A stretch of 64,000 nt of DNA, taken from Streptomyces olivaceus (GTDB lineage Bacteria; Actinomycetota; Actinomycetes; Streptomycetales; Streptomycetaceae). The notes beneath the pieces were generated by a model, which was not told the DNA's origin, searched no databases, and saw only the letters and a program-made list of their open reading frames with translations. Shown here one piece after another: positions 53,574-62,308 of the stretch (position 1 is its first letter; each line of letters begins with the position of its first letter). Location of the stretch: assembly GCF_000721235.1 (NCBI RefSeq), contig NZ_JOFH01000023.1, forward strand, positions 62,001 to 126,000. Direction: 5' to 3'. A program made the position numbers and the translations under genes.

Positions 53574-53654
53574 GGGTCCATCCATACCGCGTCGGGCTCG
53601 GCCGTTTCCACCGCCGGTGTCCGGCGGTCACAGACCCGTGACGCGGGTTGCCGC

Positions 53655-54740
53655 TTATCTCCCGTTTACGCCGGATGGGGTGGACCCGGCGGGCGCCGAC
53701 GGTGAGGAGGACGGTGCGAGCGTCGCGGTGGTCGGGGTCGCGGGCGCCGAGGTCGTCGGCGTACCGCTCCCGTCGTCGTCGCCGTCCGCCAGCAGGGCGG
53801 CCACCGAGATGCCGGCGCCGGCCGCGAGGACGAGCAGCACCGCCGTCAGCACGCTCCGCCTCACCCGCAGGGGCCCGCCGTCTCCGGCCTCCCACGGGGT
53901 CGCGGGCGTGCGGCCCGTGCTGAGGAAGGCGCGCAGCATCAGGTCGGCCGACGCGGCGTCCAGCCGCCGCCCGGGGTCCCGTTCGAGCAGGCCCCGTACG
54001 ACCGGCAGGAGCGGTCCGGCCTGTTCGGGCGGGCGGATCTCGTCGGTGACCACGGCGTGCAGGACGCCGCCCAGCGAGTCGCGGTGGAAGGGGCTCGCGC
54101 CGCTGAGCACCGCGCACAGCAGCACCCCCAGCGACCACAGGTCGGACTCGGGGCCGGTTCCGGCACCGGACATCCGTTCCGGCGCGGTGTACTCGGGGGA
54201 ACCGACGAAGCTGCCGCTCTCGGTGAGCGTGGTGGCGCCCGCGACCTGGGCGACGCCGAAGTCGGTGAGGACGACCCGGCCGTCGTCGGCGATGAGCACG
54301 TTGGACGGTTTGACGTCCCGGTGCAGGATGCCGGCCGCGTGCGCGGTGCGCAGGGCGTCGAGCAGGGCGACGCCGATCCGGGCGGCCTCCCCGTGGCCGA
54401 CCGGACCGTGGGTGACGACCCGGTCGGCGAGCGAGCCGCCGTTGACGAACTCCATGACCATGTACGCGCGTTCGTCGTCCTCGACGACGTCGTGCACGAC
54501 GATGACGTGCGGATGGCGCAGCTGCGCGACCGCGCGGGCCTCGCGCAGGGTGCGCTCACGGCGCCGCCGGGCCTCGGCCGCGGAGAGGGTCTCGTCGAGG
54601 GGCAGCGCCTTCACTGCCACTTCGCGGGCGAGCAGTCGGTCGGTGGCCCGCCACACGATGCCCATGCCGCCGCGTCCGAGCCGTTCGTGGAGCCGGTACC
54701 GGCCCGCGATGACACGCCCGCCCGCCCCCTCGGTCACCAT
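53655..54740 (-). CDS. Transmembrane Ser/Thr protein kinase with short exterior tail
   Basis: 361 residues from ATG 54740 (ATGs at 54749 and 54752 are also in frame). The kinase core is intact: GRGGMGIVWRA, VAVKALP (ATP lysine), HRDVKPSN, DFGVA and SPEYTAPERM. One helix (~300-322, LTAVLLVLAAGAGISVAALL) is followed by only ~40 exported residues, rich in Ser/Thr/Pro. It lacks the globular exterior domain of its neighbours, so it may be driven by a partner rather than by a ligand. It follows the next upstream kinase by 163 bp. Confidence 0.9.
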   Translation of the reverse strand: MVTEGAGGRVIAGRYRLHERLGRGGMGIVWRATDRLLAREVAVKALPLDETLSAAEARRRRERTLREARAVAQLRHPHVIVVHDVVEDDERAYMVMEFVNGGSLADRVVTHGPVGHGEAARIGVALLDALRTAHAAGILHRDVKPSNVLIADDGRVVLTDFGVAQVAGATTLTESGSFVGSPEYTAPERMSGAGTGPESDLWSLGVLLCAVLSGASPFHRDSLGGVLHAVVTDEIRPPEQAGPLLPVVRGLLERDPGRRLDAASADLMLRAFLSTGRTPATPWEAGDGGPLRVRRSVLTAVLLVLAAGAGISVAALLADGDDDGSGTPTTSAPATPTTATLAPSSSPSAPAGSTPSGVNGR

Positions 54741-54903
54741 GCGTCCCATCATGCCCCACCGGACGCACCGGCTCCGGGTCGCCGTCACACGGGTGGCCGA
54801 CAACCGACGGGTGTGCGAGCGCCGTCGCGGCACCGCCGGGCCGTCGTACGGTGGCCGGGCTCCGGCCCGTACGGCGGGAGGGCCCCGGCCCCTGCGGCGG
54901 GAG

Positions 54904-56793
54904 TCAGCCGCTCTTCTCCTGCCAGCTCTGGAGCACCGCTTTGAACTTCTTCTCCGTGGCCGGCCAGTCGTCCGCGGGCCCCGACAGATAGAGGGCGTAC
55001 TCGACGCCGTCCCGGGACATGTACGTCTCCTCGACGGCGTGGCGCGGGCCGGGGAAGGACGTGTCCTTCGCCAACGCGGTCCACGTGTACTCCCACCGGG
55101 CGCTCTTGTGATCGCGGTAGGTGGTGTGTTCCAGGGTGACGCGCCGGTAGTCGACCAGCCGCTGGAGCTGTACCTCCAGGTCGAGCTGGTGGGCATAGGG
55201 GTCGTTGAAGTCGGGATCGGTGTCGACGGAGATGCGTACGAAATGGTTGCCGCCGTCGGGGGTGTAGTCGATCTGCCGGAGTTCTTCCTTTTCGTCGAGC
55301 GAATCGTCCCGCTTCCAGTCCTTGGGCAGGTAGAGGCTGAAACCCACCGGGTCGTCGCGGCGTACCCAGTCGGCCGGGACGGAGCCGCCGGGGCCCTTGC
55401 CGTCGGCGGACGGGTTGGGGAGGGGGGAGGTCGAGCGGCCGGGGAAGGGACCGGCCTCGGAGTCGTCCGCCCCGTTCTGCCGCTGCAGCAGTACGGCGGT
55501 GCCCGCGCCGATGAGGGCGGCCACGGCGACGACCAGGGCGAGGGTGCGCAGGCGGCCGCGTCGGGTACGCCGAGGAGGGAGAGCGCCCGACACGGGCGGT
55601 GTGTGACCGGCGGTGAAGTGGCCCGGCGGTACGTGGCCCCCGGAAGTGGCCCCCGCGACGGCGGATCCCGAGCCCGGGTACCCGGATCCCGTGTACCCCG
55701 CCCCCGCGTACCCGCCGGCCGCGGCGCCGACCGCCGTGGGACCGGTGGCCGTCGGACCGGTGGCCGACGAGCCCGCGCCGGGCGGACCGGTGACCGGCGG
55801 GTAGGGCGTCCCGGTGTCCATGCCCGGCGGATACGGCGTACCCGTCTCCGCACCCGACCGATACGGCGTCCCCGTGTCCGCACCCGACGGGTCCCGGTGG
55901 AGGGCGTCGCCGTGCTGCGGCGGGCCCGTGTACTGGGTGGTCGGCACGTACGCCTGGGCCGCGTCCGGGCGCCGTCCCTCAGCCGCCTGGGCGAGCAGGT
56001 GCTCCGCCTCGGTCGCGTCGGGCCGCGCCTGGGGGTCCTTGCACAGCAGGGCGCTGATGACGGGCGCCAGCGGACCGGCGTACCGGGGCTCGCCCGCGTC
56101 CTCCTCGACGACCGCCTGCATGGTGGTGAGCGGCGAGGTGCGCCGGAACGGCGACCTGCCCTCCACCGCCGTGTACAGCGTCGCGCCGAGGGCCCACAGG
56201 TCGGAGGCGGGGCCTGGGTCGTGGCCGCGCACCCGCTCGGGCGCGAGATAGTCGACGGAGCCGACGACCTCGCCGGTCCGGGTGATGGTGGAGTCGCCCT
56301 CGATCTGCGCGATGCCGAAGTCGGTGAGCAGGACCCGGCCGTCGTCGCCGAGCAGCACGTTGCCCGGCTTGACGTCCCGGTGCAGGACACCGGCGGTGTG
56401 CGCGGCGCGCAGGGCACGCAGCACCCACAGGCCGATACGGGCCGCCTCCCGCGGTTCGACCCGCTCCTCCTCCTTGACGGCGTCGGCCAGCGAGCGGCCC
56501 TCGACCAGCTCCATCACGATCCACGGCCGGCCGTCGTGCTCGAGTACGTCGTGCACGGTGACGACGGCCGAGTGGTTGATCCGCGCCGCGGCGCGCGCCT
56601 CGCCCCGGGTGCGCGCCAGCAGGATGGCCTGGTCGCTCTCGGAGACGTAGAGCGCGGCGGTCAACTCCTTGATGGCGACGACCCGGTGCAGCACCTCGTC
56701 GTGGGCGCGCCACACCCGGCCCATGCCACCGCTGCCGATGGTGTCCTCGAGCCGGTAACGGTCTGCGACGAGCCGGCCCTGCATCTGATTCAC
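54904..56793 (-). CDS. Transmembrane Ser/Thr protein kinase with TGTPY repeats
   Basis: 629 residues from GTG 56793 (ATG 56784 is also possible). The kinase core is intact: GSGGMGRVWRA, K42 (VAIKEL), HRDVKPGN, DFGIA and SVDYLAPE. A linker follows with repeated D/E-TGTPY units and GYAGAGYTGSGYPGSG, then a helix (LALVVAVAALIGAGTAVLL) and a ~150-residue exterior domain with VGFSLYLPKDWKR and ARWEYTWTALA. These are the same landmarks as in the other ectodomains of this cluster. It is transcribed toward the kinases on its left. Confidence 0.92.
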   Translation of the reverse strand: MNQMQGRLVADRYRLEDTIGSGGMGRVWRAHDEVLHRVVAIKELTAALYVSESDQAILLARTRGEARAAARINHSAVVTVHDVLEHDGRPWIVMELVEGRSLADAVKEEERVEPREAARIGLWVLRALRAAHTAGVLHRDVKPGNVLLGDDGRVLLTDFGIAQIEGDSTITRTGEVVGSVDYLAPERVRGHDPGPASDLWALGATLYTAVEGRSPFRRTSPLTTMQAVVEEDAGEPRYAGPLAPVISALLCKDPQARPDATEAEHLLAQAAEGRRPDAAQAYVPTTQYTGPPQHGDALHRDPSGADTGTPYRSGAETGTPYPPGMDTGTPYPPVTGPPGAGSSATGPTATGPTAVGAAAGGYAGAGYTGSGYPGSGSAVAGATSGGHVPPGHFTAGHTPPVSGALPPRRTRRGRLRTLALVVAVAALIGAGTAVLLQRQNGADDSEAGPFPGRSTSPLPNPSADGKGPGGSVPADWVRRDDPVGFSLYLPKDWKRDDSLDEKEELRQIDYTPDGGNHFVRISVDTDPDFNDPYAHQLDLEVQLQRLVDYRRVTLEHTTYRDHKSARWEYTWTALAKDTSFPGPRHAVEETYMSRDGVEYALYLSGPADDWPATEKKFKAVLQSWQEKSG

Positions 56794-56929
56794 GTTGCCC
56801 CGCAATGGTCTTGTCAGGGTCAGACTAGGGACCGGCGCCCCTTCGGGGAACGGGCGGGGTCGGATGGAAACCGCTCTGTGACGGTTGTCGCTTTCTGTGA
56901 CGGGAGTCAACCATCGGGCCGAACTGCGG

Positions 56930-59728
56930 TCAGGGCACGTACCGGTAGGTCGCCGAGGCCTGTTCGAAGATCCGGTTCACCTCGTCCCGTTCCGCCTCCG
57001 GGCCGCGGACCTGCACCACGTGGTAGCGGCCGTCGATCAGCACGGCGGCGTTGCGCACGAACAGCTCGCCGTTCGCACCGGTCCAGGTGAACTGCCCCTC
57101 CGCCGAGGTCCGTCCGCCGACCTCGATGGTCTTCAGCCCGCTGGAGGTGGCCCAGCTGGAGGCGCGGTACGACGCCAGCTCGGGCTCGCTGTCGCGCTGG
57201 TAGGCCATCGGATCGTCGCCGAACTCGGAGGCGCGGTCCCGGCCCGGTACGACGAGGAGCTCGAAGTCGCCCTTGCCGTAGACGACCTGGCCGCTGCCGT
57301 TGCGCGGCGTGCGGTTCCAGCCCTCGGCGACGGCGACGCTGAAGCCCTCCTCGTCCTTGCGCAGGGTGAATCCGTCGGCGACGTCGGACTGCGGCTCGGT
57401 GGAGCCGCCCGCCGTCCGCGAGGCGCCGGGGCCGGCCGACGGGGAGGTCTCCTCGGGGCGTGGCTCGCCGCCGTCGTCCGGCGCGCCCTCGGTCGGCGCA
57501 CGGCTCGCCCCGCCGGCGGCACCGGTCCGTTCGGCGCCGGAGTCGGCCGTGTCGCTCTTCGGCATGAAGAAGATGGCGTACGCGACGGCTCCGGCCAGGG
57601 CGAGCAGTATCAGCAGGAGCAGCGTCCGGCCGAGGCTGCGCGGGGAACGGGCCGGCTCCCGGCCCCGCTTGTGCCGGCCGTGGTGCGCGGGCAGCCCGGC
57701 GCGCCGCCTGCGCACGAGCTCGCCGCGGCGGCGCACGATGGGCAGTCGGCTGGTCTCGGCGGGCGGTGCCGGGATCACGTTGAGGCCGGCCTCGGGTTCG
57801 GGCGCGGAACGCACGAGGGAACGCAGCCAGCCGCGCAGTTCCTCGAAGTCGATGCGCTCGGTGGGGTCCTGACGCAGCAGCGACTCCACGACCGGCCGCA
57901 GCGGCCCGCACTCCTCGGCGAAGGCCGGCGGTTCCGCGCACACGATCTGCACCAGCTCGGCGGTCGACTCCTCCGGGTAGGGCGCGTGCCCCTGCACGGC
58001 ACGGAAGAGCAGCGCGCCCAGGGCCCACAGGTCGGTCGCGGGGCCGATGGGCGCGGCCAGCTGCCAGTTCTCGTGCACCGGCCCGGCCTGTTCCGGCGCC
58101 CATCGCTCGGTCACCGGCCCGACCACGGCCATCCGCGTCTGCCGGGCCCGCTCGGCGTCGAGTGCGGTGGCGGGGCCGCGGGGCGCGGGCGTCCGGGCGG
58201 CCGGCCCGTCCCAGCTTCCGGCGTCCCCGGCGCGGCTTTCCACGGGGGCCGCTTCCCGTGCGGCTGCGGGCGGGGCCGTGTTCCGCACGGGGGCGGGCGG
58301 GGCCGGCTGCGGAGTCGCGGTGTCCCGGGCTGCGGCGCCGGGCCAGGAGCCTGCGGTGCGCACGCCGTAGGGGTCGGCGATCTGCCCGGGCGGGGCGGCG
58401 GCTCCGGGCGCGGCGGCATGACCGGGTTCCGCGGTGCCGGGGGCCTCGAACCCGGGCTCGTCGTCGAACTCCGCGCCCGCGGTCCCGGCCGCGTACGGCC
58501 GCCTGCCCGGACCGGTCCCGTAGTCGACCGGCCCGGTCTCGAACCCGGGGCCGACTCCGTAGCCGTCCCGGCCGGCGTCGGGCCCGCGTACGGGCCCCGC
58601 CTCGCCCGAACCGGCTCCGACCGCACGCTCGATGCCGTGCCCCGGGCGCCCGTCGGCGGCTCCGGGGCCCTGCGGCACGCCGCCGCCGGCGCCGTTCCCG
58701 GCACCGCTGTCGGCGGCGGGGCGGGCGCCGGGCAGGGCCGCGCGGCCGTTCTGCGCCTCCTGGACCCGGGCGGCGGCCCGGGCGCCGGCGCGGTACGCGG
58801 CGATCGCACCGGCGCGCGCGGCGCGGGCCTCGCCGGCCGGGTCCAGCGCCGCGGGCGCGAGCCCCGGGGGGCCCGGCGTGCGGCTGCCGGGCACCGGAAG
58901 CTCCCCGACGCCCCGCGCCTCTATGGCGGCCCGCCGGGCGGCCTCGGGGTCGGCGTCGCCCGGTCCCGGGCCCGAGACGGGGCCGAGGATCCCGGCACGC
59001 GGGCCGCCGGAAACGCCGGACGGGCCGCTGCCCGGGCCGAACGTCCCCCCGGGGCCGGTCGCGGGGGCCGGCTCCTCGTCGGGCGGGGGTACGGGGTCGT
59101 ACCCGCACAGTGCTTCCTCCGCCGCCCCGACCGCCAGGCCCGTCAGCATCACGCGCCCGTCGTCGCAGACGAGCACGGTGCGCGCGGTGATGTTGCGGTG
59201 CACCCAGCCGTACGTGTGCAGCACGCGCAGCGCCAGCAGGACGTCGGAGGCCACCTCGGCGGCCCGGTACGGCGTCAGGGTCTGCTCGGCGAGCAGCGCG
59301 GCCAGCGGCCTCGCGGCCACCAGCTCGCTGACGATCCACAGCGAACCGCCCTCGGCGAACACGTCGAAGACCTGGTCCAGGCGCGGATGGTCGGGCACCG
59401 CGGCCGCGGCCTGGGCGGCCTCGACGGCCCGCCGTACGACGGGGTCGGCCGGCCGCCGCGTGGACCCGCCCGCGCCCTGCGACGGCCTGCCGGGGTGCCG
59501 GACACCGGAGTGCCGCAGGCCGCCGTCCCGGGCCGTGAACCCGTCAGGCAGGCCCTCCGCGTCGAGCACCTCCGCCTCGACGACCTCCGGCAACGGCACC
59601 TGCCGGACCAGCACTTCCTGTCCGCTGTACGTGTCGAAGGCCCGGGTCTCGGTGAGTTCGTACTCGTCGGACGGCGGCAGGGGCAGGCGGTAGCGGTCGG
59701 CGAGTACCCGTCCCGCATAGTCGTCCAC
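56930..59728 (-). CDS. Large transmembrane Ser/Thr pseudokinase
   Basis: 932 residues. The N lobe has no glycine loop (LADRYRLPLPPSDEYELTET), R42 stands for the ATP lysine (VLVRQVPL), the catalytic loop is VHRNITARTVLV (N179 for Asp), and the metal motif is MLTGLAV (G197 for Asp). A ~400-residue Gly/Pro/Ala-rich insert separates the lobes from the late part of the kinase fold (PVVESLLRQDPTERIDFEEL). One helix (~705-725, LLLLILLALAGAVAYAIFF) precedes an exterior domain with GFSVAVAEGWNR. It is probably a signalling scaffold in the manner of MviN-type pseudokinases. It sits between two active-looking kinases. Confidence 0.9.
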   Translation of the reverse strand: MDDYAGRVLADRYRLPLPPSDEYELTETRAFDTYSGQEVLVRQVPLPEVVEAEVLDAEGLPDGFTARDGGLRHSGVRHPGRPSQGAGGSTRRPADPVVRRAVEAAQAAAAVPDHPRLDQVFDVFAEGGSLWIVSELVAARPLAALLAEQTLTPYRAAEVASDVLLALRVLHTYGWVHRNITARTVLVCDDGRVMLTGLAVGAAEEALCGYDPVPPPDEEPAPATGPGGTFGPGSGPSGVSGGPRAGILGPVSGPGPGDADPEAARRAAIEARGVGELPVPGSRTPGPPGLAPAALDPAGEARAARAGAIAAYRAGARAAARVQEAQNGRAALPGARPAADSGAGNGAGGGVPQGPGAADGRPGHGIERAVGAGSGEAGPVRGPDAGRDGYGVGPGFETGPVDYGTGPGRRPYAAGTAGAEFDDEPGFEAPGTAEPGHAAAPGAAAPPGQIADPYGVRTAGSWPGAAARDTATPQPAPPAPVRNTAPPAAAREAAPVESRAGDAGSWDGPAARTPAPRGPATALDAERARQTRMAVVGPVTERWAPEQAGPVHENWQLAAPIGPATDLWALGALLFRAVQGHAPYPEESTAELVQIVCAEPPAFAEECGPLRPVVESLLRQDPTERIDFEELRGWLRSLVRSAPEPEAGLNVIPAPPAETSRLPIVRRRGELVRRRRAGLPAHHGRHKRGREPARSPRSLGRTLLLLILLALAGAVAYAIFFMPKSDTADSGAERTGAAGGASRAPTEGAPDDGGEPRPEETSPSAGPGASRTAGGSTEPQSDVADGFTLRKDEEGFSVAVAEGWNRTPRNGSGQVVYGKGDFELLVVPGRDRASEFGDDPMAYQRDSEPELASYRASSWATSSGLKTIEVGGRTSAEGQFTWTGANGELFVRNAAVLIDGRYHVVQVRGPEAERDEVNRIFEQASATYRYVP

Positions 59729-59901
59729 GTCGCCACCCCCGTCGGCCCTCGGTCAATTCCGTTCGTCCTGCGGGCCGTTCCGGCTGCGTACGGTCCGCAA
59801 GCACTCACGATACGTGCCGGAGGCAACCCGCAATGAGCTGATGCCAGATATCGGGCGGCTCAAACCCGGGCCCCGCCCACTCATGCCCCGGGCTCGCGCG
59901 C

Positions 59902-62031
59902 TCAGGACTTGGGTTCGAAGGTCTTCGACAGGGTCTGCCAGGTGTTCCGGCGCAGATCACCGTCCCAGTCGGCCGCCTTCGCGGTGTACATCAGGGCGTA
60001 GCCCTGGTGGTCGTCGACCACGAATCCCCGGTCCACGGTGCGGTACCCGGTGCCGCCGTCGGTGTAGGTGAACTCCCAGTCGGCCGCGTTCCAGCCCCGG
60101 TAGTCCACCTTCTCTATGCGGATCTTCTTGTACTGCGAGCGGACCATGTACTTCTCCTGGTTCTCCCAGTCGGAGACCGGGTCGCCCTTGGGCGTGGAGG
60201 TCCAGGCGACGAGCAGCTTCTGCCCGCTCGGTCCGGTGAACCGGTCGCCGGCGGAGCCCGTGGAGGCGTACTTCCAGCCCTCGGGCAGCCCGATGCGGTA
60301 GCCCTGGCTGCCCTTGTGGGTGGCGGCCGCGTCCTCCTTGTCGTCGGAGTCGTCGGAGTCGCCGGACTTCCCGGTGCCGTCGTCCTGCGACCCGCTGCCG
60401 GCGTCGCCGGACGCGTCGCCGCCGGCGTCCGGAGCGCCGGACGCGTCACCGCCCGCCGCCGGGTCGGAGGCGGAACCGTCGGTGCCGGTACCGCTCTCCT
60501 CGTCCTGCCTGGTGTCGCCGCTCGCCCCGGCGGAGGCCACCGGCCCGCCACCGCCGCCCTCGGCGCCCTTCTCGTCGTCGCCGCCACCGAGCGTGAGGGC
60601 CAGTACGGTGCCGAGCACCGCGAGCGCGACGACCACCGCGATGATGATCAGCGTGCGGCGGGGCACCACGTCGGTCAGCGGGGCGCGGGGCGCGGACCGG
60701 GCCGGCAGGTCCGGCGGCGGCATGACCGGCCAGCCCGAGCTGCGCGTACCCGCGGGTGCGTTCGCCGCGCCGCCCCCCGAGCCGCTGCCTCCGGACCCGG
60801 TACCGGCGCCTGCGCCTCCGCCGGCCCGGGCCCCCGCGCCCACTCCGGACCGTGCGTCCGCACCGGACGCCGCGCCCCTCGCCGGTCCCGGCGGGGCGGT
60901 CGTCCCGGCGGCACCGGAGGCGGCGGCCGCTCCCGCGGCACCCGACGTACCCGTCGTGTTCGCGTCGCCCCGGCCCTGCTTGGTCCGCGCGGCGGCCGCG
61001 GCGCCGGCCGCGCCCGCCCCGACGGCGGCCTTGCGCACGGAGCGCAGCGCTCCGCGCAGCCGCTCCCCGGCCTCCTCGGTCCGCTTGCCCCCGGCGCCCG
61101 CCGCGCCGCCCCGGCGCGTCCGCTCGTCCGGTTGCGCGGGCAGCGGCACGACCTTGGTGGCGTCCACGGGCTCGGGCTCCGGCGCGTGGATGACCTTGTT
61201 GAGCATCGCGCGGGCGCCCGCGTCGTCCAGCCGCAGGGCGGGGTCCTTGTTGAGCAGCCCGTAGATGACGTCCCGCAGCGGGCCGGCGTTCTTCGGCTCC
61301 TCCAGGTTCTCCGTCATCACCGCGGTGAGCGTGGCGATCGCGGAACCCTTGTCGTAGGGCGGGGTGCCCTCCACGGCGGCGTACAGCAGCCCGCCCAGCG
61401 ACCAGAGGTCGGCGGCCGGGCCCGGCTTGTGGCCGCGGGCGCGCTCCGGGGAGATGTAGGAGGGGGCGCCGACGAGCATGCCGGTGGAGGTGATGGACGG
61501 GTCGCCCTCCACCTGGGCGATGCCGAAGTCGGTGAGCACGACCCGGCCGTCCTCGGCGATCAGCACGTTCGAGGGCTTCACGTCACGGTGCAGAATGCCC
61601 TCGCGGTGCGCGGAGCGCAGCACGTCTAGGACGGCGAGCCCGACCTCGGCGGCGCGCTTCGGCTCCAGCAGGCCGTCCTCGCGGATGGCCTCGGCGAGCG
61701 ACTTGCCCTCGACGAGTTCCATCACGATCCACGGCCGGTCGTCCTCCTCGACCACGTCGTAGACGGTGACGGCGCTGTTGTTGCGGATCCGCGCGATCGC
61801 CTTGGCCTCGCGCAGTGTGCGCGTGATCAGGCGCCGCTTCTCCTCCTCGTCGATGTTGCCCGGAAACCGCAGCTCCTTGACGGCGACCGTGCGTCCGAGG
61901 GTTTCGTCCTCGGCCCGCCACACCGTCCCCATGCCGCCGCGGCCGAGCACGTCTCCCAGCCGGTACCGCCCGGCGAGGAGACGTGCGCTCTTGTCCGTAC
62001 GGGATGTCCCCGCCCGCTCCGCCTCCGACAT
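59902..62031 (-). CDS. Transmembrane Ser/Thr protein kinase (rightmost of cluster)
   Basis: 709 residues from ATG 62031 (AGGGGA upstream; ATG 62043 is possible). The kinase core is complete: GRGGMGTVWRA, K52 (VAVKEL), HRDVKPSN, DFGIA and APSYISPER. A long Gly/Ala/Arg-rich linker follows, then a helix (TLIIIAVVVALAVLGTVLAL), a Gly/Asp/Ser-rich stalk, and an exterior domain (~570-709) with YRIGLPEGWKYAST and ADWEFTYTDGG. The latter matches the other ectodomains of the cluster. Upstream (62044-62308) lies only the spacer to glpD. Confidence 0.93.
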   Translation of the reverse strand: MSEAERAGTSRTDKSARLLAGRYRLGDVLGRGGMGTVWRAEDETLGRTVAVKELRFPGNIDEEEKRRLITRTLREAKAIARIRNNSAVTVYDVVEEDDRPWIVMELVEGKSLAEAIREDGLLEPKRAAEVGLAVLDVLRSAHREGILHRDVKPSNVLIAEDGRVVLTDFGIAQVEGDPSITSTGMLVGAPSYISPERARGHKPGPAADLWSLGGLLYAAVEGTPPYDKGSAIATLTAVMTENLEEPKNAGPLRDVIYGLLNKDPALRLDDAGARAMLNKVIHAPEPEPVDATKVVPLPAQPDERTRRGGAAGAGGKRTEEAGERLRGALRSVRKAAVGAGAAGAAAAARTKQGRGDANTTGTSGAAGAAAASGAAGTTAPPGPARGAASGADARSGVGAGARAGGGAGAGTGSGGSGSGGGAANAPAGTRSSGWPVMPPPDLPARSAPRAPLTDVVPRRTLIIIAVVVALAVLGTVLALTLGGGDDEKGAEGGGGGPVASAGASGDTRQDEESGTGTDGSASDPAAGGDASGAPDAGGDASGDAGSGSQDDGTGKSGDSDDSDDKEDAAATHKGSQGYRIGLPEGWKYASTGSAGDRFTGPSGQKLLVAWTSTPKGDPVSDWENQEKYMVRSQYKKIRIEKVDYRGWNAADWEFTYTDGGTGYRTVDRGFVVDDHQGYALMYTAKAADWDGDLRRNTWQTLSKTFEPKS

Positions 62032-62308
62032 GCGTCCCCTCATGCAACCCGCCCTGACAGAGCCTCCATTGTCCCTCACGCGACAAGTGCTCGACGCCCA
62101 GGGTGCCACGGGCGGCGGCCGGAGGCGGTGCCGGGCACCGCGCGGCCCCGACACCGTGCCACACCCGCCCCGACGGCCCCTCAGGGACCGCGCACCCGGG
62201 ACCTGCCCGCCCCTTCCCGTCGTCGCCCGGAGGGCGGCCTCGCGGAGCCCGGCACGGCAAGACCGCGCGCATGGCGTCGCGCGGCGGACGAGCAGGGCCG
62301 GACGGGCC

